Shown piece after piece: positions 26,115 through 35,792 of a stretch of DNA of 64,000 bases. The stretch comes from Sagittula stellata E-37. Its GTDB lineage: Bacteria > Pseudomonadota > Alphaproteobacteria > Rhodobacterales > Rhodobacteraceae. The stretch lies in assembly GCF_039724765.1 (NCBI RefSeq), contig NZ_CP155729.1, positions 2,551,501 to 2,615,500 on the forward strand. Direction: 5' to 3'. The number at the start of each line of letters is the position of its first letter. The first letter of the stretch is position 1. The position numbers and the translations under genes were made by a program. The notes under the pieces were generated by a model. The model was given only the letters and a program-made list of their open reading frames with translations, did no database searches and was not told the DNA's origin.

Positions 26115-27290
26115 TCAGGCGCTCCCCGCGGCGGCAAAACCCGCATCGAAACAGGCGATCAGCGCATCGGGGTCTTCGAGGCCCACGGACACGCGGAAGA
26201 ACCCTTCGGTGATGCCGAGTGCCGCGCGTCCCTCGGGCGTCAGGGCCCGGTGCGAGGAGGAGGCCGGGTGCGACAGCGTGGTGCCCACGTCGCCCAGCGT
26301 CGGCGCGAAGGCCACGCCGTTGGCGGCTTCGGCGAAGGCGTTGGCCTCGGCCCGGCCGCCGTCCAGCACGAAGCTGACCATGTTGCCGCCCTGCCCCTGC
26401 AGCAGCCCCTGCGCGCGCGCCATGTCGGGATGGTCGGGCCGCGTCGGGTAAAGAACCTTCGCGATGCCGGCCTGCCCGGCGAGGTGATCGGCCAGCCGCC
26501 GCGCGGTGTCCTGCGCGCGCGTCTGGCGCAGGGCGAAGGTGTGCAGCCCGCGTTCCGCCAGCCAGCAGTCGAACGGGCTGGGCGTCATGCCGGTGGTCAC
26601 CGCAAAGATCCGCATTCTGGCCATCAGGTCGGGGTCCGTCGCGCCGATCCAGCCCAGCGTCACGTCGGAATGGCCCGCCAGCAGCTTGGTCACCGAGTGC
26701 AGCACGATGTCGGCGCCGTGTTCGAACGGCTTGACCGTGGCGGGGGTGGTGAAGGTGTTGTCGACCACCAGCAGCACGCCCTTCTCGCGGCAAAGCGCGG
26801 CGATCCCGTCGAGATCGGCCAGCCGGAGCGTCGGGTTGGAGACGACCTCGATCAGCACCATCTTCGTCTCGGGACGCAGCGCGGCGGCGACCGAGGCGGC
26901 GTCGGTCACCTGCGCCATGGTGGTCGCGATGCCGAGGCGCGGCAGGTCCTCGGTCAGCATCCGCAGCGAACGCCCATAAAGCTGGTCGCCCCCGACAACG
27001 TGGTCCCCGGCTTTCGTCAGGCCGAGCAGCACAGCCGCCACCGCCGCCATGCCGGACCCCAGCACCATGCCGCCTTCGCAGCCTTCCAGAGCGTCGATGC
27101 GGCGGGCCAGGACGTCCGCGTTGGGGTGGCCTTCACGCGCGTAGGTGTAGCCCTGCGCCCTGCCCTCGTACTGCGAATCGAGTTCGTCCGGCGTGGTCGA
27201 AGCGTAGACGACCGACGGCATCAGCGGCGTGATGACCGGTGTCGACAGGCTTGGCGGGACGGTGACGGGGCGTTGCAGCGTGGGTTTCAT
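26115..27290 (-). CDS. Cys/Met-metabolism PLP-dependent enzyme (cystathionine gamma-synthase/beta-lyase type)
   Basis: 391 residues of the trans-sulfuration fold: YTYAREGHPNADVLARRI, VLGSGMAAVAAVLLGL, VVDNTFTTPATVKPFEHGAD and the PLP-binding Lys in HSVTKLLAGHSDVTLG. Members include cystathionine beta-lyase, gamma-synthase, methionine gamma-lyase and O-acetylhomoserine sulfhydrylase, which cannot be told apart here. Start at 27290 with AGGAAAG upstream; the longer frame adds unrelated sequence. It overlaps neither neighbour but ends one base before phoR, so the pair is co-translated, an odd combination of sulfur amino acid and phosphate functions. Confidence 0.88.
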   Translation of the reverse strand: MKPTLQRPVTVPPSLSTPVITPLMPSVVYASTTPDELDSQYEGRAQGYTYAREGHPNADVLARRIDALEGCEGGMVLGSGMAAVAAVLLGLTKAGDHVVGGDQLYGRSLRMLTEDLPRLGIATTMAQVTDAASVAAALRPETKMVLIEVVSNPTLRLADLDGIAALCREKGVLLVVDNTFTTPATVKPFEHGADIVLHSVTKLLAGHSDVTLGWIGATDPDLMARMRIFAVTTGMTPSPFDCWLAERGLHTFALRQTRAQDTARRLADHLAGQAGIAKVLYPTRPDHPDMARAQGLLQGQGGNMVSFVLDGGRAEANAFAEAANGVAFAPTLGDVGTTLSHPASSSHRALTPEGRAALGITEGFFRVSVGLEDPDALIACFDAGFAAAGSA

Positions 27291-27351
27291 GGCGTCTTTC
27301 CTAGCGGGTCTTCTGATGGCGACAGAGGGATCACCACGCGCAGGGGCTGTC

Positions 27352-27381
27352 AATCGCGCAAACCCTCGGGCAGGCGCGATT
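27352..27381. repeat. Inverted repeat between carbonic anhydrase-like gene and PLP enzyme
   Basis: AATCGCGC (27352-27359) and GCGCGATT (27374-27381), a perfect 8-bp stem with a 14-nt loop, in a 114-base gap. It may be the 3' stem-loop of the yicC-gmk transcript. I see no SAM-riboswitch core around it. Confidence 0.4.
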
Positions 27382-27404
27382 TTCCGTGTGACGTCAGGGT
27401 GCGC

Positions 27405-27926
27405 TCAGAGCGCGCGCAGACCCTTGGCAAAGCGCCGTGCGTTGGCCTGATAGCCAAGCGCGGACAGCTTGAGCTCCTCGATGGCCTCCGGGGTGAGCTC
27501 GCGCACGACCTTGCCCGGCATGCCCATGACGAGGCTGCCGTCGGGGATCTCCTTGCCCTCGGTCACCAGAGCGCCGGCGCCGATCAGGCAGTTGTTGCCG
27601 ATCTTCGCCCCGTTCAGGATCGTCGCGCCCATGCCGATCAGGGTGTTGTCGCCGATGGTGCAGCCGTGCAGCATGACCTTGTGGCCGATGGTGCAGCCCG
27701 CGCCGATCACCAGCGGAAAGCCCATGTCGGTGTGGCAGACGACGTTCTCCTGCAGGTTGGAGCCACGGCCGATGCGGATTTCCTCGTTGTCGCCACGCAG
27801 GGTGCTGCCGAACCAGACGGAGCTGTCCTCTTCCATCACGATGCGGCCGATGACATGCGCGCCGGGCGCGACCCATGCGGTGGCGTGCAGTTGCGGTTCG
27901 ATGTCGTCCAGGGCGTAGATGGTCAT
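27405..27926 (-). CDS. Gamma carbonic anhydrase-like hexapeptide-repeat protein
   Basis: 173 residues of left-handed beta-helix hexapeptide repeats ([40 protein letters not shown]). Zinc-ligand-type His residues lie in [17 protein letters not shown]. The group includes YrdA, PaaY and CaiE-like proteins: some are zinc carbonic anhydrases or thioesterases, many have no proven activity. Its ATG overlaps the gmk stop by 4 bases (ATGA), making it the third gene of yicC-gmk. Confidence 0.9.
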   Translation of the reverse strand: MTIYALDDIEPQLHATAWVAPGAHVIGRIVMEEDSSVWFGSTLRGDNEEIRIGRGSNLQENVVCHTDMGFPLVIGAGCTIGHKVMLHGCTIGDNTLIGMGATILNGAKIGNNCLIGAGALVTEGKEIPDGSLVMGMPGKVVRELTPEAIEELKLSALGYQANARRFAKGLRAL

Positions 27927-28585
27927 GCGAGTTCCTCGAATTCGGATTGCAGGCTGCGGACGTGGTCCACCAGCCAGGGTTGTTGCAGGCGGCGCAGACG
28001 GGTGGCGGAGACGATGGTCTTCAGCCGGTCGAACGCGGCGTCGAGATCGTCGTTCACCAGCACGTAGTCGTAGCTGCCCCAGTGGGAGATCTCGTCCCAG
28101 CTTTTCTGCATCCGCTTGGCGATCACGTCGGGCGAGTCCTGTCCGCGCCCGACAAGGCGGCGGCGCAGTTCGGCGATGGAGGGCGGCAGGATGAAGACCG
28201 ACAGCGTGTGCGGCCCGAGTGCGGAGTTCACGATCTGCTGCGCGCCCTGCCAGTCGATGTCGAAGAGCACGTCGCGCCCCTGCCCGATCGCGGCCTCCAC
28301 CGGCGCGCGGGGCGAGCCGTAGAAGTGGCCGAAGACATGGGCGTGCTCCAGCATCCCCTGATCGTTGACCGTGCGCTTGAATTCTTCTTCGGCGAGAAAG
28401 TGATAGTGCTGGCCGTCCACCTCGCCGGGGCGCGGCGCGCGGGTCGTGGCCGAGACCGAAAACCTGAGCGACGGGTCCCAGTCCAGCAGGCGCCGCGACA
28501 GCGTGGATTTCCCCGCGCCTGAGGGCGAGGACAGGATGATCAGCAGACCGCGGCGGTTCGGCAGTGTGTCGGTCATTGCGGTCAT
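27923..28585 (-). CDS. gmk: Guanylate kinase
   Basis: 220 residues. P-loop [13 protein letters not shown]-binding [20 protein letters not shown], and [13 protein letters not shown] [11 protein letters not shown] mark guanylate kinase; Asp-Trp-Gln in DIDWQGAQQ is the conserved core strand. It makes GDP from GMP and ATP. The ATG at 28585 overlaps the yicC stop as ATGA; another ATG three codons on is possible. The longer open frame reaches into yicC and is not used. Confidence 0.95.
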   Translation of the reverse strand: MTAMTDTLPNRRGLLIILSSPSGAGKSTLSRRLLDWDPSLRFSVSATTRAPRPGEVDGQHYHFLAEEEFKRTVNDQGMLEHAHVFGHFYGSPRAPVEAAIGQGRDVLFDIDWQGAQQIVNSALGPHTLSVFILPPSIAELRRRLVGRGQDSPDVIAKRMQKSWDEISHWGSYDYVLVNDDLDAAFDRLKTIVSATRLRRLQQPWLVDHVRSLQSEFEELA

Positions 28586-29472
28586 TCCACGTTCTGGATC
28601 TGCTCGCGCATCTGGTCGATGGCGGTCTTGAGGCTCAGGCCGATGCGGGTCAGTTCGGCATCGCCCGACTTCGAACACAGGGTGTTGGCCTCGCGGTTGA
28701 ACTCCTGGCACAGGAAGTCGAGCTTGCGGCCGATTGCGCCCTTGGTGGCCATGAGGTCACGGGCGGCGCCGATGTGGGCGCGCAGGCGGTCGATTTCCTC
28801 GGTGACGTCGGATTTCACCGCGATCAGCGCCAGTTCCTGCGCGATGCGTGCCTCGTCGATGCCGTCCACGTTGTCGGTGACGCGCGCAAGCTGGGCGCGG
28901 AAGCGCTGGACCTGTGCCTCGGCCCGGGCGGCAATGGCGGCCTCGGCCTCTGTCACCAGAGACTCGATCTCCGCCAGCTGGCGCATCACGATCTCTGTCA
29001 AAGCCGCGCCCTCACTTTGCCGCATTCCGACAAAGGCATCGAGCGCCCGGGAGAAGTCGGCAACCAGCAGGTTGCGGAGCGCCTCCTGGTCGACTTCTGC
29101 GGCCTCCGAGGTCAGCACGCCGCGCAGGCCCACCACTTCCGCGGCGGTGGACGGTGCCAGCGACAGGCCGCGCTCCATCGCCTCCGCCTCGATCCGCGAC
29201 ATCGCGTCGAGCACGGCGGTCAGTTGCGTTTCGTCGAGCCGCAGCGCGCCCTCGCCCGCCTGGGCGGTCAGGCGCAACCCGATCTGCACGTTGCCCCGCA
29301 CAATTGCCTTGGCCGCAAGGGCCCGCACCTGGGCTTCGAGCCCCTCGACCCAGTCGGGCAGGCGCAGGCGAAGGTCCAGCCCCTTGCCGTTGACGCCCCT
29401 CAGTTCCCACGCCCAGGACAGGCCGAAGGCCGCGCCCTGCACATTCGCGAAGCCGGTCATGGACTGGCGCAT
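28582..29472 (-). CDS. YicC family endoribonuclease
   Basis: 296 residues. The N terminus MRQSMTGFA with [18 protein letters not shown] is the YicC_N signature, and the C-terminal [20 protein letters not shown] with [20 protein letters not shown] is the DUF1732 signature. E. coli YicC is an RNA-degrading enzyme acting on the small RNA RyhB. yicC immediately before gmk is a very common bacterial order. Start at 29472 has AGGAGAG upstream. Confidence 0.93.
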   Translation of the reverse strand: MRQSMTGFANVQGAAFGLSWAWELRGVNGKGLDLRLRLPDWVEGLEAQVRALAAKAIVRGNVQIGLRLTAQAGEGALRLDETQLTAVLDAMSRIEAEAMERGLSLAPSTAAEVVGLRGVLTSEAAEVDQEALRNLLVADFSRALDAFVGMRQSEGAALTEIVMRQLAEIESLVTEAEAAIAARAEAQVQRFRAQLARVTDNVDGIDEARIAQELALIAVKSDVTEEIDRLRAHIGAARDLMATKGAIGRKLDFLCQEFNREANTLCSKSGDAELTRIGLSLKTAIDQMREQIQNVE

Positions 29473-29724
29473 GTCTGTCTCTCCTGTCATGGGTTCCGGG
29501 TAAAGCCCGGAGCGGCCCATGGCAAGCGCCGAGGGCGGGCCGCGCTGCGCCCCTCCAGTGGGCAGTTCGCTACAATTCTTAGCAAGACGTTAACCGTTGA
29601 GCCAGAAATGGGGCGAAATTCGGGCGGCGTTCTGGTAGTAATCATTCTATAAGGATTGTTGACACGCGAACATGGTGGCAGGGGGCTCTGCCAGATCGCA
29701 TCCGGAACCAAAAGGAGCGGACAC

Positions 29725-30450
29725 ATGTTTGGCAAGGGCGGAAACGGACAAGGGATCGTTTCGATGACGGAGCGGGAAAAGGCACGGCGCGAAGCGCCCT
29801 TGCGCCAGGTGGAAACCTATTGGCGCGGGTTGTGCGACGGGACCTCTGTCCCGCTTCGCAGCCAGGTCGATCCGAGAGGCATGGAGAGCGCGCTGGAAAA
29901 CGCGTTCCTGCTGGAACGGATCGCACCGTCGATGGCGAAGATCCGGGTGGCGGGCTCGCATCTCAATGACCTGATGGGCATGCAGGTGGCCGGCATGCCG
30001 CTGTCGAGCCTGATCGCGCCGGGCGACCGCGAACGGTTCGGCCAGGGCGTCACGGCGCTGTTCGCCGATCCGGCGATCGTGCGCATCGACCTGCGGGCCG
30101 AAGGCGGCTTCGGCAAGCCCGAACTGGAAGCGAGCCTTATCCTTCTGCCGCTGCGGTCGGACTTCGGCGACATGACCCGCGGACTGGGTGCGCTGATCAG
30201 CCATGGTCGGGTCGGCCGGACGCCGCGCCGGTTCCAGGTCGTGCGGATGCACATTTCGGCTGCGGTCAGCGGAACACCGGCCACGCCCGGCCTGGCCGCC
30301 GCGGAGGCACCGAAGCCGGCGCGCCCGGCATTCGAGGTTCGCGAAGAGCAGCGGACGTTCACCCCGGCCCCTGCCCCGGTCGGGACGTCTGACGAGGCGC
30401 AGCCCGTCGTTCAGCGCGGGCACCTGCGCCTGATCGTGGACAACGACTGA
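29725..30450 (+). CDS. PAS_5 (DUF1457) domain protein
   Basis: 241 residues from ATG 29725 (AGGAG eight bases upstream). Residues about 15-165 are the PAS_5/DUF1457 domain found in Alphaproteobacteria: LRQVETYWRGLCDGTSVPLR, the NAFLLERIAPSMAKIRVAG segment and LNDLMGMQVAGMPLSSLI. The last 70 residues are proline/alanine-rich and probably disordered, ending GHLRLIVDND. No enzymatic output domain exists, so it is a stand-alone sensor or adaptor; a single-domain relative in Caulobacter (MopJ) affects cell-cycle signalling. Monocistronic between yicC (divergent) and the DAHP synthase (convergent). Confidence 0.85.
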   Translation: MFGKGGNGQGIVSMTEREKARREAPLRQVETYWRGLCDGTSVPLRSQVDPRGMESALENAFLLERIAPSMAKIRVAGSHLNDLMGMQVAGMPLSSLIAPGDRERFGQGVTALFADPAIVRIDLRAEGGFGKPELEASLILLPLRSDFGDMTRGLGALISHGRVGRTPRRFQVVRMHISAAVSGTPATPGLAAAEAPKPARPAFEVREEQRTFTPAPAPVGTSDEAQPVVQRGHLRLIVDND

Positions 30451-30520
30451 CGGGCAAGTGCCAAGGGACCGGACACACCGCATCCCTGCGCGCCGGTCCG
30501 AGGCGGATACCACACATGAA

Positions 30521-30546
30521 AAGGCCGGCCCCGGTGGACCGGCCTT
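30521..30546. terminator. Bidirectional intrinsic terminator
   Basis: AAGGCCGG (30521-30528) and CCGGCCTT (30539-30546): perfect 8-bp stem, 10-nt loop, between convergent genes. On the minus strand it is followed by TTTTC, ending the DAHP synthase transcript; on the plus strand by CGTTGTTT, ending the PAS_5 gene. Confidence 0.8.
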
Positions 30547-30594
30547 CGTTGTTTCAAGCGTCTGGCCAGATGCTCGGCCAGACGTCTGGCGCGA

Positions 30595-31965
30595 TCAGCC
30601 GTGCGCGGCAGCGGCGGCGTTTTCGCGACGGGCGGTCAGTTCCTCGGCCACGAGGAATGCCAGCTCCAGCGACTGGGACGCATTTAGACGCGGGTCGCAG
30701 GCGGTGTGGTAGCGGTCGCTGAGATTCTCTTCGGTCACTTCACGCACGCCGCCGGTGCATTCGGTCACGTCGAGGCCCGTCATCTCGAAATGCACGCCAC
30801 CGGGCACGGTGCCCTCTGCCTCGTGCACGCCAAAGAATTCGCGGACCTCGCGCAGGACGTTGTCGAAGGGGCGCGTCTTGTAGCCGGTGGCCGACTTGAT
30901 CGTGTTGCCGTGCATCGGATCGCAGACCCATGTCACCTTGGCACCCTCTTCCTGCACGGCCTTGACGAGGCGCGGCAGGTTCTCGGCCACCTTGCCGGCG
31001 CCGAAGCGCGCGATCAGCGTCAGCTTGCCCTCTTCGTTCTGCGGGTTGAGCTTCGACATCAGGACCTTGAGGTCGTCGGCGGTGGTGGTCGGGCCGCACT
31101 TCAGGCCGACCGGGTTCATGATGCCTCGGCAGAATTCGACATGCGCGCCGTCGGGCTGACGGGTGCGGTCGCCGATCCAGACCATGTGGCCGGAACCCGC
31201 GAGCCACTTGCCGGAGGTCGAATCCATCCGGGTCAGCGCCTCTTCGTATTCCAGCAGCAGGCCCTCGTGCGAGGTGTAGAATTCGACCGTTTGCAGGGTG
31301 TGCGCCTGCTCGTTCGAGACGCCCGCCGCGCGGATGAAGTCCAGCGTGTCGGTGATGCGCGCGGCCATGTCGCGGTACTTCGCGGCCTTCTCGCCCTCGG
31401 TGAAACCCAGTGTCCACTGGTGCACCTGGTGCACGTCGGCGTAACCGCCGGTGGAGAACGCGCGCAGCAGGTTCAGCGTGGCGGCGGCCTGCGTGTAGGC
31501 CTGCAGCATCTTCTGCGGGTTGGGGATGCGCGCATCCGGGGTGAAGGGCAGATCGTTGATGATATCGCCACGGTAGCTCGGCAGCTCGACGCCATCCACC
31601 ACCTCGGTCGGGGCGGAGCGCGGCTTGGCGAACTGGCCGGCCATGCGGCCCACCTTCACCACCGGCACCTTGGCGCCGAAGGTCAGCACCATGGCCATCT
31701 GCAACATCACCTTGAAGGTGTCGCGGATGGCGTTCGCGCTGAACTGTTCGAAGGACTCGGCGCAGTCGCCGCCCTGAAGCAGGAACGCCTCGCCACGGCC
31801 CGCGGCCCCCAAGAGGGACTTCAGGCGTCGGGCTTCACCGGCAAAGACCAGCGGAGGATACTTTGCCAGCTGTGCCTCGACGGCATGCAGCGCCTCGGCG
31901 TCCGTATACTCGGGCATCTGAACCCGCGGGAGTGCGCGCCAGTTCGATTTCTGCCACTCGGTCAT
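30595..31965 (-). CDS. Type II 3-deoxy-D-arabino-heptulosonate-7-phosphate synthase
   Basis: 456 residues, class II (plant/mycobacterial type). Family motifs: [11 protein letters not shown] (metal Cys and substrate site), [41 protein letters not shown] and [11 protein letters not shown], with ligands Cys, His, Glu, Asp for the divalent metal. It condenses PEP and erythrose 4-phosphate to start the shikimate pathway, the same route as AroQ at 12 kb. The ATG at 31965 has GGAG eight bases upstream; the open frame continues far upstream but that part is antisense to the glxA-like gene. Confidence 0.97.
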   Translation of the reverse strand: MTEWQKSNWRALPRVQMPEYTDAEALHAVEAQLAKYPPLVFAGEARRLKSLLGAAGRGEAFLLQGGDCAESFEQFSANAIRDTFKVMLQMAMVLTFGAKVPVVKVGRMAGQFAKPRSAPTEVVDGVELPSYRGDIINDLPFTPDARIPNPQKMLQAYTQAAATLNLLRAFSTGGYADVHQVHQWTLGFTEGEKAAKYRDMAARITDTLDFIRAAGVSNEQAHTLQTVEFYTSHEGLLLEYEEALTRMDSTSGKWLAGSGHMVWIGDRTRQPDGAHVEFCRGIMNPVGLKCGPTTTADDLKVLMSKLNPQNEEGKLTLIARFGAGKVAENLPRLVKAVQEEGAKVTWVCDPMHGNTIKSATGYKTRPFDNVLREVREFFGVHEAEGTVPGGVHFEMTGLDVTECTGGVREVTEENLSDRYHTACDPRLNASQSLELAFLVAEELTARRENAAAAAHG

Positions 31966-32172
31966 GTGTCTTACTCCGGTTTTTTTCGTTCCCTGAACGG
32001 TCTGCATTTGACGGTTCCGCGTTATAGGCGAGCCATCCGCCTCTGGCCAGCCGTGTTTTTTGCGACATGTCTTGACGCTGCCGATCCCTTCTGCCCATCT
32101 GATCCGCACCGTTTCCGCGGGACCCGGGCCAAGCCGGGCACGCGGTCCGGCCCCATGCTCAAGAGGCTCTCC

Positions 32173-33183
32173 ATGCTGCCGCCCACCCAGCGACAGATCG
32201 TCGAAATCGAAAACGCGCCTGCCAAGCCGCGCAGGTTCGTGTTCGTGCTGCTGGAGGACTTCACGCTGCTGTCCTTTGCCGCGGCCATGGACTGCCTGCG
32301 TCTGGCGAACCGGATGTCGGCGAAAAAGCTGTATGACTGGCGGGTGATCGGCGAAGGCGGGACAACCGTCTCCTGCTCCACCGGGACGGTGTTCCAGCTT
32401 GACGGCGACCTCGACGAGATGCACCGCGACGACACGATCGTTCTGTGCGGCGGCGCCAATGTGCAGAAGGCCACCACCAAGCGGCTGATTTCGTGGCTCA
32501 GGCGCGAGGCGCGGCGCGGGCTGAACGTGGGCGGCCTGTGCACCGCCGCCTATCCCCTTGCAAAGGCTGGACTTCTGGACGGCAAGAAGGCCACCATACA
32601 CTGGGAGAACCAGGACAGCTTCTCGGAGGAATTCGAGGATGTCTTCCTGACCAAGTCGGTGTTCGCCATCGACGGAACGCGGATGACGACCGCCGGCGGG
32701 ACGTCTTCCATCGACCTGTTCCTGCAGATCATCGCCAACGATCACGGCGAGGAACTGGCAAGCGCGGTGGCGGACCAGCAGATCTATTCCTCGATCCGGA
32801 CCGACCAGGACACGCAGCGGCTTTCGGTGCCGACGCGCATCGGGGTGCGCCACCCGAAGCTGAGCGAGGTCATCCAGATGATGGAGGCCAACATAGAAGA
32901 GCCGATTTCCCCGGCGCTTCTGGCCAAGGACGTGGGCATGTCGACCCGCCAGCTGGAGCGGCTGTTCCGGCGCTACCTGAATCGCTCGCCCAAGCGCTAT
33001 TACATGGAGCTGAGGCTGCAGAAGGCGCGCAACCTGCTGATGCAGACCGACATGAGCGTGATCAACGTGGCGCTGGCCTGCGGCTTTGCCAGCCCCTCGC
33101 ATTTCTCGAAGTGCTACCGCGCGCATTACGAGACGACCCCCTACCGCGAGCGTGGCACCCACGCCGCACGGTTGTCGTTCTGA
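32173..33183 (+). CDS. GlxA-family transcriptional regulator (DJ-1/PfpI-like + AraC HTH)
   Basis: 336 residues. The N-terminal half is a class I glutamine-amidotransferase-like fold: [20 protein letters not shown] and the Cys loop [19 protein letters not shown]. The C-terminal half is an AraC DNA-binding domain with two helix-turn-helices ([20 protein letters not shown] and [18 protein letters not shown]). Close relatives (GbdR, CdhR, ArgR types) control use of glycine betaine, carnitine or arginine; the ligand here is unknown. ATG 32173 has AAGAGG upstream; ATG at 32155 is an alternative. Divergent from the DAHP synthase with a shared 207-base region. Confidence 0.9.
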   Translation: MLPPTQRQIVEIENAPAKPRRFVFVLLEDFTLLSFAAAMDCLRLANRMSAKKLYDWRVIGEGGTTVSCSTGTVFQLDGDLDEMHRDDTIVLCGGANVQKATTKRLISWLRREARRGLNVGGLCTAAYPLAKAGLLDGKKATIHWENQDSFSEEFEDVFLTKSVFAIDGTRMTTAGGTSSIDLFLQIIANDHGEELASAVADQQIYSSIRTDQDTQRLSVPTRIGVRHPKLSEVIQMMEANIEEPISPALLAKDVGMSTRQLERLFRRYLNRSPKRYYMELRLQKARNLLMQTDMSVINVALACGFASPSHFSKCYRAHYETTPYRERGTHAARLSF

Positions 33184-33184
33184 G

Positions 33185-33385
33185 TCATTCAGAAGGTTCG
33201 TTCTGCCCAGCCGCCTTCGTTGACGGTGCCAAGTCACCACCTTCGCCTTCGAAGGCAATCAGCCAAATGATCACAGCCGCAAAAAAGGCCAACACAATCC
33301 AATTATCACGAACTTTCAGCTGGAATTTCTTTCCGTATGACAGCTCCAATGCGTTGCCATGCGGTCTTTCCCTTTCAGTCCTCAT
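33185..33385 (-). CDS. Putative small single-pass membrane protein
   Basis: 66 residues from ATG 33385 (GGGG eight bases upstream). A basic N-terminal third ([11 protein letters not shown]) precedes one hydrophobic helix [17 protein letters not shown] and a short acidic tail. The stop is one base from the stop of the convergent glxA-like gene. I recognise no family. The clear helix and positive-inside charge pattern favour a real gene, but expression is unproven. Confidence 0.45.
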   Translation of the reverse strand: MRTERERPHGNALELSYGKKFQLKVRDNWIVLAFFAAVIIWLIAFEGEGGDLAPSTKAAGQNEPSE

Positions 33386-33656
33386 TGAGTAGCCCCCCCA
33401 GGCTGCTGACGTTTGACGTAGACACGTCAAGGGAACCGTGATTCTACCGCATCACCCAAATCTATAAGTCCGGCCTCAAATTTGTGTGATAAGTTGTTGC
33501 AGGACAGCCAAATTTACAAGATTTACAACAACATTTTGTGTCAAGGGGAGGCTGACCTCTTGCTTTTGAAGATGTTACAGCCCATCCAGTTTCCAGAAAT
33601 TGAAAACCGGTGCGACCGTCTTATTTTCAAAATTTGAAATGTAGCTCGAAATCGCC
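33386..33656. other. A+T-rich intergenic region
   Basis: 271 bases with markedly lower GC than the window average. It contains TTTGTGT twice (near 33481 and 33535) and GTTGTTG ... CAACAAC complementary segments about 30 bases apart. It lies between a divergent small-protein gene and a GNAT gene and probably holds both promoters. No gene seen. Confidence 0.5.
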
Positions 33657-34187
33657 ATGATCCGGACAGACCGCCTTACCCTGCGCCTTGCGCGGCCCGA
33701 CGACCTCGAAGCGCTGCACGAGGCGTTTTCCGACCCGCGCGCCATGCGGTACTGGAGCGGTCCGGCGCATCACGACATCGCGCAGACCGAACGCATCCTG
33801 CGGACGCTGATCCATCCGGACCCCGGCAAGCAGGAAGAATACGTCCTCGATTATCGGGGCCGCTGCATCGGGAAGGCCGGGGTCTGGGACAAGCCGGAGG
33901 TCGGCTACATGGTTGTGCCCGCCTTCTGGGGGCGCGGCTTCGCCTTCGAAGCGCTGTCGGCGATCCTGCCGCGCGCCTTCGGTCGGTGGCCGGATCAGGC
34001 ACATCTGACCGCGGAGCTGGACCCGCGCAACGCGGCTTCTGCCCGGTTGCTGGAAAAGTTGGGGTTCGTGTGCACCGGCGTGGTGGAAAAGAACTTCCTC
34101 TATGGCGGGGTCGAATGGACGGATACGGCATATTACCGCCTCGACCGTCCGGATCGTCCGGATCGACCTTCGGCCAACAGCCTGTAA
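33657..34187 (+). CDS. GNAT N-acetyltransferase (RimJ/RimL type)
   Basis: 176 residues. TDRLTLRLARPDDLEALHEA starts the GNAT fold; the acetyl-CoA site is VPAFWGRGFAFEAL, followed by ELDPRNAASARLLEKLGFV, the usual RimJ/RimL pattern. It would transfer an acetyl group to a protein N terminus or small molecule, which cannot be specified. The C terminus is a curious DRPDRPDRPS repeat. The ribosome-binding site is weak. It stands alone between an A+T-rich region and the Liv transporter. Confidence 0.85.
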   Translation: MIRTDRLTLRLARPDDLEALHEAFSDPRAMRYWSGPAHHDIAQTERILRTLIHPDPGKQEEYVLDYRGRCIGKAGVWDKPEVGYMVVPAFWGRGFAFEALSAILPRAFGRWPDQAHLTAELDPRNAASARLLEKLGFVCTGVVEKNFLYGGVEWTDTAYYRLDRPDRPDRPSANSL

Positions 34188-34512
34188 AGACCGCCCTCGT
34201 GTTCCGAGGGGGACCACAGAAGGACGTCCGGCCCCTGCCCCACGGGCTGCACGGTCAAGGGACCGGCGGTGGTGTCCGCCCGGGCCGGCGCGGGACGGCA
34301 GAGAATCAGGTTCAGACCGCCGGTTTGGGTCGACGCACACATGGGCGGCAGCCCCGGCTTGGGCCTCGGGTTCGAAGCGGGGCGTTTCCGGGTCCGGACA
34401 AGGCCGTCCCTGCAGCGATTTCCGATACGTGACCCTCCGGCGGGGCTTTTCATTTGCCAATCCGCCGCATAGCCTCAGCGATGGACAACAGATCCAATAC
34501 GGGAGTTGAATA
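34188..34512. other. Intergenic region upstream of the Liv operon
   Basis: 325 bases of normal GC. Open frames here lack ribosome-binding sites and family resemblance. The last 100 bases should contain the livK promoter. A weak CCC/GGG hairpin followed by CTTTTC near 34433-34452 may end the GNAT transcript. Confidence 0.4.
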
Positions 34513-35700
34513 ATGAAAAAACTGCTTCTTGCCGCGTCGGCCGCCGCCCTTGCTTCTGGGGCCGCCCACGCCGAGAGCCACATGTCCGAAGTCAAAATCG
34601 GCATCATCCTGGGCTTCACCGGTCCGATCGAATCCATCACACCCGCCATGGCCGACAGCGCCGAACTGGCGCTGACCGAAGTGAACGACAGCGGCATGTT
34701 CCTCGACGGCATAAAACTTGTGCCGGTGCGCGCGGACTCGACCTGTGTCGACGCCGCCGCCGCGACGGCCGCCGCCGAACGTCTCGTGACCTCCGAGGGT
34801 GTCGTGGCGATCATGGGCGCGGACTGCTCGGGCGTGACCGGCGCCGTGCTGTCGAACGTGGCCGTGCCGAACGGTATCCCGATGGTGTCCCCGTCGGCGA
34901 CCTCTCCGGCACTGTCCACCGCCGAGGACAACGGCCTGTTCTTCCGCACCGCGCCGTCCGACGCGCGCCAGGGTGCGGTGATCGCCGAGATCCTGAAGGA
35001 AAAAGGCATCTCCTCGGTCGCGGTGACCTACACCAACAACGACTACGGCAAGGGTCTGGCCGATGCCTTCGCGGAAAACTTCGACGGCGAAGTGACGCTG
35101 TCGGCACCGCATGACGACGGCAAGGCGGACTACTCGGCCGAGATCGGCGCGCTGGCCTCTGCCGGCGGCGACGCGCTGGCCGTGTTCGGCTACACCGACC
35201 AGGGCGGCAAGGGCATGATCCAGGCGTCTTACGACACCGGCGCCTTCGACATGTACATCATGGGTGACGGCATGTACGGCGACACGCTGTTCTCCGAGCA
35301 GTCGGACGCGCTGGAAGGCTCCATCGGCACCTCGCCGTGGGCACAGGGTGAAGGCGCCGAGATGTTCGACAAGGTGGCCGGAGATGCGGGCATCGACGCG
35401 GCGTCCTCCTACACCCGCGAATCCTACGACGCGGCGGCGCTGATCGCGCTGGCGATGGCGAAGGGTGGCGAGGCGACCTCCGAAGCCGTCGCCGCGAACC
35501 TGATGGACGTGGCCAACGCCCCGGGCGAGCCGATCCTGCCGGGTGAACTGGGCAAGGCGCTGGAGATCCTGAAGGACGGTGGCGACATCGACTACGTCGG
35601 CGCATCGGGCGTCGAGCTGATCGGCGAAGGCGAAGCGGCGGGTTCGTACCGCTACTACACCGTCACCGATGGCGCGGCAGAGACCGTCGAGTTCAAGTAA
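34513..35700 (+). CDS. Branched-chain amino acid ABC transporter, substrate-binding protein
   Basis: 395 residues with a signal peptide (LLAASAAALASGAAHAES). The mature protein is a periplasmic type I binding fold of the Liv family: VKIGIILGFTGPIES, ALTEVNDSGMFLDGIKL, AIMGADCSGVTGAVL, and YTNNDYGKGLADAF. It collects leucine, isoleucine, valine or a related amino acid or amide for LivHMGF, all encoded downstream on the same strand. Substrate is not determinable; some relatives carry urea or amides. Confidence 0.92.
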   Translation: MKKLLLAASAAALASGAAHAESHMSEVKIGIILGFTGPIESITPAMADSAELALTEVNDSGMFLDGIKLVPVRADSTCVDAAAATAAAERLVTSEGVVAIMGADCSGVTGAVLSNVAVPNGIPMVSPSATSPALSTAEDNGLFFRTAPSDARQGAVIAEILKEKGISSVAVTYTNNDYGKGLADAFAENFDGEVTLSAPHDDGKADYSAEIGALASAGGDALAVFGYTDQGGKGMIQASYDTGAFDMYIMGDGMYGDTLFSEQSDALEGSIGTSPWAQGEGAEMFDKVAGDAGIDAASSYTRESYDAAALIALAMAKGGEATSEAVAANLMDVANAPGEPILPGELGKALEILKDGGDIDYVGASGVELIGEGEAAGSYRYYTVTDGAAETVEFK

Positions 35701-35718
35701 GCCAGCACGCAATTTGGG

Positions 35719-35742
35719 GCCGTCCGGGATTTTCCGGGCGGC
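35719..35742 (+). terminator. Stem-loop after the Liv binding-protein gene (attenuator)
   Basis: GCCGTCCGG (35719-35727) pairs with CCGGGCGGC (35734-35742), nine pairs including one G-U, 6-nt loop, 18 bases past the stop. A weak TTC tail follows. As in the pst operon, it probably lets the binding protein be made in excess over the permease. Confidence 0.65.
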
Positions 35743-35792
35743 TTCAATGCTTTATGGGGCGCACTTCATGTGCGCGCCACGGGGGACGTTCA

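Noticed and set aside
27291..27404. SAM riboswitch upstream of the trans-sulfuration enzyme
   Set aside because: The 114-base leader has an inverted repeat but none of the conserved SAM-II core or pseudoknot sequence that I could find.
31966..33258. N-terminal extension of the DAHP synthase frame to 887 codons
   Set aside because: The extra part lies antisense to the GlxA-type regulator, while ATG 31965 has a ribosome-binding site and gives the normal class II length.
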